Shown: one piece after another, positions 56,801-64,000 of the stretch
Layout: each line of letters starts with the position of its first letter
Numbering within the stretch: position 1 is the first letter of the stretch
DNA from: Dugong dugon
Lineage: Eukaryota > Chordata > Mammalia > Sirenia > Dugongidae
Assembly (NCBI GenBank): GCA_030035585.1
Contig: CM057462.1
Span: 113,331,234 to 113,395,233 of the forward strand
Length of the DNA stretch: 64,000 nt
Direction of reading: 5' to 3'
Notes under the pieces: generated by a model
What the model was told of the DNA's origin: nothing
The model's input: only the letters and a program-made list of their open reading frames with translations
Databases searched by the model: none
Made by a program: the position numbers and the translations under genes

Positions 56801-58716
56801 AAGCTGCTTGACTGGACTTTGCTTTCCTCTGTATGTATCTTTGTGATTTAAACGAATCAAAATTATACTTCCTACTTAGTATTCTTGATTTTCTGCCTAA
56901 ATTATTTAAAAATCATCATAATAAATAGAACTATGAACCTATTATAAAGTAAGTTGAAGGAATTCTGTGTAATGTGTTTCATTTGTTTTTGTCACACAAT
57001 CTGGCCACATAATGTCAGATATACATATATTAATAGAATTTAATTGAAAGCACAAGAGATATTACAAAGTTGAAGATGGCTGTTTAGCGGTGAAAGAGCC
57101 ATAAATAAGTTATGGAGGAAGACATTATGTTCTATGTAGATCAAAAATATTAAAATTTAATGGATTAGTACCCATTATTAATAAATTTTGTATTATATTT
57201 AAGAATGTTGAGAAATCAAATTTGAAGAACATATTCTTATGGATCAGTAGTGAAATTAGTTCTGCAGCATACAAACTAGTGTAAAGCAATTTGTAAAAGC
57301 ATTTAAGTCATATTTCTGGAAAGAATATAACTAATTCCACACACACACCCTTCTAATACTAAGATTTCATCCTCAGTAATGCATATTATTTATCTACGAT
57401 ATAAATAGATGTACAAATATTTTGTATAAATGTATTAAATAAACATATAGTATTACTATATAGTTCAATTTATATGATATATATTTAAAATATATAGCTA
57501 TTTGGTTCAAATGTGAGTTGCTTTCTTAATTTTTCATATATGTGAGATACACACCCATATCATAATTCAAACAGGGTTTTACATTTTGGTCATAATTAAA
57601 TTGATTTTTTTCATTTGTAATCGTTTTTAAATTATAATAAATAATTGGCCCAGCCTGACTTTTTTACAGGAAATATTTATTATCTCCAAGTGTCAGAGGA
57701 AGATTTTAAAATATTCTAAAAACCAATCATAATGCATTGGGGGTTATCTTCAGTTTATGGGAAAGGAGAAAGATTTCATCCTTAACACTGCAAAATTAAT
57801 CATTGTAGGATTACTTGTAGTAACCCCTTTGTCACTGTTCTGGTTTGCAGAATTAACATCAGTTTATTCAACTAATACCCAACCATCATAAAATGTTACA
57901 GCTCCTTTTGACTTCTACTTAACTTCTTAATTTAGTGACCTTCACTGGTGAATTCCAAGAAGTGGGTTATATCATAAGAGACGCTTATAAATTTCACTTC
58001 TACTAACCACTATACATATTTTTCTCATGTTAAAAAATAAAATATAAAATTAAAGTTAAGGCCTTTTTATTGGGAAATTGTCACAGATGGTATTAACTTT
58101 TAAAAAATCTTTATCATTTATATACCTCCACCCTTGTATCCAAAACCCAGCACAGGGCCTCACTTGTAATAAATACAAAATAAATATTTATTTAATTTAA
58201 AAAATAATATATTTTCTGTATCTATTAATTTTATGGAAACTAGATGCACAGAAAAAAAATTGTAGGTAGAATGTGGCTTTTGCTTCTAAATGTAAGCCTA
58301 AATATGGTTTTAAAACGAAAAGACAAAATTTTAGAAGAGAAGCAATCAAATGAAGTGTTTTAATAAGCTTCTCATTTAAAAACTAGTTCTAAAGTAATTG
58401 ATAAATCAAGTACAGTACTAAGTGTTTCAAGATTTTCAGACCCTTTGCAACTAAGTTTAAACCTAATTAGTTGTCATGAAAGATATCAAAGAATAATTCC
58501 TAAGAAAATCACTATCCATGAAAGGAAAATCATAATTCTGAATAATATATCCCATTAACACACATTTTTCTCCTTTCTTAAATCTATAAAATGTTATTCA
58601 CTATTACTGTGGCATATATAATATTTTCTCAAGATGCCAAATGTCAATTCTGTGTCTCCTTAGCCTCTCCTTTCATTCTATAATAAAATATATATTTATT
58701 ATTTTCAAACCAGAAG
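56801..58716. other. Very AT-rich unique DNA
   Basis: Only a short L2-like end at about 58128-58200 (AACCCAGCACAGGGCCTCAC, AATAAATATTTATT) is suggestive. Confidence 0.35.
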
Positions 58717-58905
58717 AATCCTTTAGAGTCAAATTTCTGCAATTGTAAAGACATCTATGAACCTAATTATACTTATGTATATTCCATTTTGAAGAAGACA
58801 TTCTTATGATATTGCAAAAGATATGAAAATACAGTATTTTATGTAGGTTCCATGTTGCCTCTTTGACTTAATCCAAACATTATGCACTATTGGTAAAAAT
58901 CAAAA
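58717..58905 (+). repeat. Diverged direct repeat, copy 1
   Basis: Shares ordered blocks with 59757-59935: ATCCTTTAGAGTCAAATTTC, TATTGCAAAAGATATGAAAA and CTTTGACTTAATCCAAACAT. Roughly 70 percent by eye, with gaps. The family is not recognised. Confidence 0.6.
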
Positions 58906-59756
58906 AAGTGGCTGATGTTCTAAGTAAAGGGAAATTAATACATTTAAATACAATCCTGTTTGATTTGTATTAGACTGTACTCTGTTCTTTTTATTTTCTT
59001 TTTTCTAACATATTCTCTTCACATATCTTAGAATAAATTATAATATTTTCTATATAACAAAAATTCTATATTTAAATCTTACACATCTCTTTTGCATTAG
59101 GGACCCAGATTCCATCTATAAATTTGCATCCTACATTTCTAATCACAAGCCCAAGAAAGACTGTCACAAAAATAGGATGCTAATTAATGAATGAGTTAAT
59201 AGTTTTAATAACTTCTAATGAGTTAATAGTTTTTTAAATAGTTTTAATGAGTCAATAGTTTGTTTTTTTAATGATCTCACAGTTTTTTCTTCTATAGACA
59301 GTAGCCATTGGATTTCCTTCAGGTACCCTTTTCCTATACTATTTCTCAAAGGTAATATCATTTTATGCTCTTTCTCACAGTACCTTAGTATTATCTTGTA
59401 TTTAGATGATACTTTACAGGGTTTCAAAAGTTCTATTTAATATCTCATTGAGATTTTAAAAATTTGGTAAAATAACTCCTGTTTAGTACTTTTAGAGTGA
59501 CTACACAATGCAATTTTAAAATACAAACCTGATGCTAATTTGTACAATGTTATGCTTATTAAACTGTATGATACTCCCTTCACAAGAAGCCAAATGACAG
59601 AAGGTCTCTCGCAATTTTTAAAAATCACTCAGCACAGTACAGTCGTGCCATCTTGCCCTTGACATTTGATGGGTTATTTGATATTTTCAAATGAAGGAGA
59701 TATCCAATCAACATGAATAAAGAGCATTACTTTACAGAAGAAAATGTGAAATCAAG

Positions 59757-59935
59757 GTGATCCTTTTAGAGTCACATTTCTGCAATCATCAGCTATTTAT
59801 GAGCCTACAGATCTGTATTTGTGCCTGTCTCATTACTGAATAGGATGTTATTTCTCTTATTGCAAAAGACATAAAAGTCAAGATTGATTATTAAGTTTTC
59901 ACGTTCAGTCTTTGACTTAATCCAGACATTAGATT
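59757..59935 (+). repeat. Diverged direct repeat, copy 2
   Basis: Partner of 58717-58905: ATCCTTTTAGAGTCACATTT, TATTGCAAAAGACATAAAAG and CTTTGACTTAATCCAGACAT in the same order and orientation, about 1.04 kb away. Confidence 0.6.
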
Positions 59936-60869
59936 TCCGTCTTTTTTCTTACTTTCCTAATAAATGTAAAAATCAATACTTTTCCAATTATGTCATTGCC
60001 TTCTAGAAATCATTAAGGTCATTTTCTGAAGCATTTTTTGCTGACAGATGGTAAAAATCTTAGACAAAAAAAGAGTTGCATGCAAATTTATTTCTTTGGC
60101 TCTCTGGATTTTTTTCCGAACTTTTGGGAGTGAGACTATGAAGCAGCAATGGTAGAAGTAGTTCTTTTAACAGATGCCCTGAAAGATTTTCCTTGCTATT
60201 GTTTAGATTAACCATTTTTGTAGTTGTTGATTTGTCAAATGTTAATACAAATCAGAAGAAATGAAAGAATCAATAAAGTGCAGCAGCGACTGGCATAAAC
60301 AACAAATACAATTCCAAAAAGTTAACGGACTCCACAGCCTAAGTGTTGGTCACCTGAAGAAGTTAATACTCCATTTATCTTTTTTTTTTGCATGATTGTT
60401 TTAGGCTATGCCAAATACAAACTCAGGCAAATAAGACCAATTGACTAGTTGGTTGTCTGTGGTTGTACTTGTCTCTACAGAAATTCGAGGGTTCCATGAC
60501 AAGCACTCCCACCCAGTTTGCATGCCCTTCCACATAGCTGGCAAACTGGTCCCACCAGTCAGTATTCATGGCACACCCAGACTTCATTAAATCTTTCTGA
60601 GATGTGATTTTATATACTGGGCCATGACTGTCTCTACTAAGTTAAATTTTAAAATTTCACTTTCAGGAAAACCAATTTAGAATCATTGTCCAGACCTCAT
60701 CTAAATCATCCTCAACTTCTTGTATCATGGTGTCAAAATCTCTGTCTTTTCTTTCACAAAAAATTTATTCCCAAATTATTGCTATAAAGCCTTGAGAACA
60801 TCATTGTTATTATTAAAATATATTACTGTTTATAAGATAAAGCATTTTACTTACTTTGGTCTTTGACAA

Positions 60870-61055
60870 GTTATTTCCAGAATGACGTCCAAACTTAATG
60901 ACTCATAAAACCTCAGTGATGTGGATTTTGCTTTCCTCTTTTGGCTCATCTCTCGTGACTTCCTCTGGAACTACATTATGTTCAATGCCTAAAGGGTGTC
61001 ATGTGCCTCCTTCCCTGTAGGCCTTTGAAAATGGTGTTTCTTCTGCTTGGGACCC
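60870..61055 (+). mobile_element. L2-like LINE fragment
   Basis: AATGACGTCCAAACTTAATG, CTCATCTCTCGTGACTTCCT and TTCTTCTGCTTGGGACC suggest an L2 3' region. Diverged. Confidence 0.4.
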
Positions 61056-61324
61056 TATAGGCTTATCGCAATGCACTCATATCCTCACATACACGATGGC
61101 TTGGCTAACTCCAACACACACAGCCCAAGCTGATAAGGCCCTTCTCCACAAAGAGGTCATCGACCTTTAAAAAAAAAATAGCTATAATACCCTTCACATA
61201 TATCCATACAGAAAGAATGATATAATGAATCCTTGTGTACCTGTCAAGTAGTTTAATCAATTAACAGCATTCTGCCATTTTTCATATCTTGGTTTTTACC
61301 ACACTACATTTTAATGGACTATTT

Positions 61325-61452
61325 ATTGTCTATTTACCCCTAGACTCAATGGTGGGAGAGATCGAGTTCATCTAATTTACTAGTTTATGCTTATTGCTTA
61401 GCCAGCACAGTGCCTGACACAGGATAAGTGCTCTAAATATTTCATAAATTCT
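61325..61452 (+). mobile_element. L2 LINE 3' end
   Basis: CCTAGACTCAATGGTGGGAG, TAGCCAGCACAGTGCCTGAC and ACAGGATAAGTGCTCTAAAT. Confidence 0.6.
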
Positions 61453-61582
61453 TAGCCTTAAATTGTAAATGCAAGTAGTCCATAAAATACATTATTGTTA
61501 TAAATAGTACTCAGAACAATTTACAATAATTAATTATAGTTTCATTAGTGATTGGTTTATATTTATCCCCTTGAAAATAATT

Positions 61583-61620
61583 TATACATACATATATGTG
61601 TGTGTGTGTGTATATATATA
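61583..61620. repeat. (TG)n(TA)n microsatellite abutting the RTE copy
   Basis: TGTGTGTGTGTGTG then TATATATATA directly before the RTE sequence. Confidence 0.9.
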
Positions 61621-63508
61621 TGTTGCTGCAGCCACTGTGTCAGTCCATCTCATTGATTCCTGTTTTTCGCTGACCCTCTAATTTATCAAGCATGATGTGC
61701 TTCTCCAGGGACTGGTCCCTCCTGATCACATCTCCAAAGTATGTGAGATGAAGTCTCACCATCCTCCCTTCTCAGGAGCATTCTGGCTGTACTTTTTCCA
61801 AGACAAATTTGTTCATTCTTCTGGCAGTCCATGGTATATTCAATATTCTTTGCCAACACCGTAATGCAAAGGCATCAATTCTTCTTTGGTCTTCCCTATT
61901 CATTGTCCAGCTTTCACATGCATATGAGGTGACTGAAAATATCATGGCTTGGGTCAGTCACACTTTAGTCCCCAAGGTGCCATCTTTGCTCTGTAACACT
62001 TTAAAGAGGTCTTTTTGCAGCAGATTTCCCCAATGTAATATGTCATTTGATTTATTGACTGCTGCTTCCATGGACATTGACTGTGGGTCCAAGTAAAATG
62101 AAATCCTTGACCACTTCAACGTTTTCTCTGTTTATCGTGATGTTATTAATTGGTCAGTTGTGAGGATTTTTGTTTTCTTTATATTGATGTGTAATCCATA
62201 TTGAAGGCTGTAGTCTTTGATTTTCATCAGTGAGTACTTCAAGTCCTCTTAGCTTTCAGCAAGCAAAGTTGTGTCATCTGCATATCACAGGTTGTTAATG
62301 AGTCTTCCTCCAATCCTGATGCCATGTTCTTTTTCATATAGTCCGACTTCTCGAATTATTTCCTCAGCATACAGGTTGGACAAGTACGGTGAAACGATGC
62401 AATCCGACGCACACCTTTTCTGATTTTAACCCGTGCAGTATCTCCTTGTTTTGTTCAAATGATTCCCTCTTCATCTATGTACGAGTTCCTTACAAGCACA
62501 GTAAGTGTTCTGGAATTCCCATTCTTCACAATGTTATCCATAATTTGTTATAATCCACACAGTTGAAAGACTTTGCATAGTCAATAAAACACAGGTAAAC
62601 TTCTTCCTGGTATTCTCTTCTTTCAGCCAAGATCCATCTGACATCAGCAGTGATATTCCTTGTTCCATGTTGTGATGGTTAAGGTTGTGTGTCAGTTTGG
62701 CTGGGCCATGATCCTCGGTGGTTTGGCAGTTATGATGTAATTTGTCAGCTATGTAATGATGTAATCACTTCCATAATGAGATCTGATATAATGTGATCAC
62801 CTCCATGATCATCTGTTATGAGCAGCCCATCAGTTGAAAGGGAGTTTCCTCTGGGGTGTGGACCGCATCCAATATCAGCAGACTTTCTCACAAATGTTGT
62901 TGGCTTTTGCTCACTCTGTATCCTGAAGCTGGCTCCTGTTCATCTGTTCTTGGGACTTGAACTAGCAGCTTACCTGCCAAACTTGGGATTCATCAGCCTT
63001 CACAGCCTGTTGAGTCAGACGCCTGCTGTCTGATCTGTCAGTCTTGGGTTTGCCAGCCATGTGAGTCAGGAGAAGCCTCCAGCCTGACCTATGGACCTGG
63101 GACTTTCCAGCCTTTACAACCATGTGAGCCATTTCCTTGATACAAAGCTCTCTATAGACATACTTATACGCTTTACTGTTTTTATTTCTCTGGAGAATCC
63201 AGCCTAAAACACATGTCCTCTTCTGAATCCAGCTTGCATTTCTGGCAGTTCCCTCTTGATGTTATGCTGAAACCATTTTTAAATTATCTTTAGCAAAATT
63301 TTACTTGCACGTGATATTAACAATATTGTTTGAAAATTTCTGTGTTCTGTTTGATCACCTTTCTTTGGAATGAGCACGTATTTGGACTTCTTCCAGTCGT
63401 TTGGCCAGGTAAATGTCTATCAGAGTGTTTGGCATAGACACGTTTTTGCATCTAATGTTGCATCCATTTGTTAAAACATCTCCGTTGGTGGTCCATCAAT
63501 TCCTGGCA
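61621..63508 (-). mobile_element. RTE/BovB LINE, minus strand, interrupted by a solo LTR
   Basis: RTE sequence runs 61621-62670, resumes at 63217 and continues to about 63508. It parallels 11030-12380 of the larger copy. The last ~120 bp of the 3' end are missing and the 5' half is absent. The YADD codons are intact at 62273-62284, but stops and shifts abound. The boundaries coincide with a microsatellite on each side. Confidence 0.9.
62671..63211 (+). mobile_element. ERVL/MLT2-like solo LTR, 541 bp, exact TSD
   Basis: Runs from TGTGATGGTTAAGGTTGTGT to TCTGGAGAATCCAGCCTAAA, ending ACA, so it has canonical TG...CA ends. CATGT at 62666-62670 and 63212-63216 is an exact 5-bp target duplication within the RTE copy, whose reading (TTCCATGTCCTC) is restored when the LTR is removed. 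No internal viral genes. The family is called ERVL/MLT2-like from the GTGTCAACTTGGCTGGGCC-type start and the CTCTCTATA/TCTCTGGAGAA end. Confidence 0.92.
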
Positions 63509-63543
63509 TACACACACATACACAACAAGCACACACACACAAA
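63509..63543. repeat. (CA)n microsatellite
   Basis: ACACACACATACACAACAAG then CACACACACACA, at the right edge of the RTE copy. Confidence 0.9.
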
Positions 63544-64000
63544 TATGTTTTTGAGATGGATAAGATACACATATATTTTGAGGCAGCTTACTTAACACAA
63601 ACTTAAAATAATTAAAGTCCATGATCAGGAAGGAAAGCAGTATGCCAAGGCCAACATATGGCTAATATCCTTTGAATAAACATCAAACTTAGCTCAGCTC
63701 TGAGTTTCTTGATAACCACAGGACAAAGGAGTGCTATATGATATATAATTCTAATCATCAGAAGGAGAGATTTTAGTTTTTTTTAATAAAGACAACTTTG
63801 GAAGGGAGGATCCTAAACTGTAAATGTGATTTAGCTTACATACTTTATACACAAGATACTTGAAATTAGTACTAGCTGTATTTTCAAAAACCTACGTTAC
63901 TACTTATTATTATTGCCTAGGAATCAGTCAATTATACTTATTAAGTATAGCATATATATTTCTAAAGCCATGATGTGAACATTTCTTTTGTAATAAAAAT
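63544..64000. other. Unique AT-rich DNA to the window end
   Basis: No gene or named repeat seen. Confidence 0.4.

Overview
This window looks like gene-poor, AT-rich mammalian nuclear DNA. The organism is almost certainly an afrotherian, most likely a paenungulate such as an elephant. The diagnosis rests on two repeat families. The first is about 20 AfroSINE copies: tRNA-like heads with an A-box-like TGGCACAGTGGTTA and a B-box-like GTTCGAATCC, and a 3' half shared with RTE LINEs. The second is a set of RTE/BovB-type LINEs ending in (AAC)n rather than poly(A). Many AfroSINEs are the short form lacking the middle segment of roughly 40-45 nt, which from family knowledge points to Hyracoidea/Sirenia/Proboscidea. 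I see no complete protein-coding gene, functional RNA gene, CpG island or CRISPR array. Nearly all long open frames fall inside repeats.

Layout. 1-10.9 kb: mostly unique DNA with old SINEs (MIR, AfroSINE), two hAT-Charlie relics (MER20-like; MER5A split by an AfroSINE), and a direct pair of an unfamiliar ~190-bp sequence, one copy of which interrupts an AfroSINE. 10.9-16.0 kb: an RTE/BovB cluster of one near-complete minus-strand copy with recognisable endonuclease and reverse-transcriptase remnants, a plus-strand 3' fragment and a second minus-strand 5' part. 16-29 kb: an LTR fragment, ancient L1M-like 3' UTR relics, MIRs, L2 and scattered AfroSINEs. 29.5-31.3 kb: a tandem AfroSINE dimer inside one outer target-site duplication, then a composite SINE with a tRNA-Gly-like head joined to RTE 5' and 3' sequence, then an unidentified richer stretch. 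31-44 kb: unique DNA, SINEs, L2/MIR/L1M relics and one solo LTR (40667-41146) with exact 5-bp target duplications. 44.1-45.95 kb: an RTE 3' fragment followed by two nested copies of a polyadenylated L1-3'-UTR-like element. 45.95-48.2 kb: repeat-free DNA holding the best exon candidate, a 65-bp minus-strand segment with good splice signals. 48.5-52 kb: two further LTRs, a polypurine tract and more SINE/RTE pieces. 52-61.6 kb: long, very AT-rich unique DNA with L2/MIR relics and a diverged direct pair. 61.6-63.5 kb: a minus-strand RTE copy interrupted by a solo LTR with an exact CATGT duplication.

The elements interact as a retrotransposition ecology: RTE supplies the enzyme, AfroSINE shares its 3' end, and LTRs and SINEs nest inside older elements, so relative ages can be read from the nesting. 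The window is best read as a large intron or intergenic desert; a host gene on the minus strand is possible if the 47.6-kb exon is real. All family names come from recalled consensus patterns, not from a database search.
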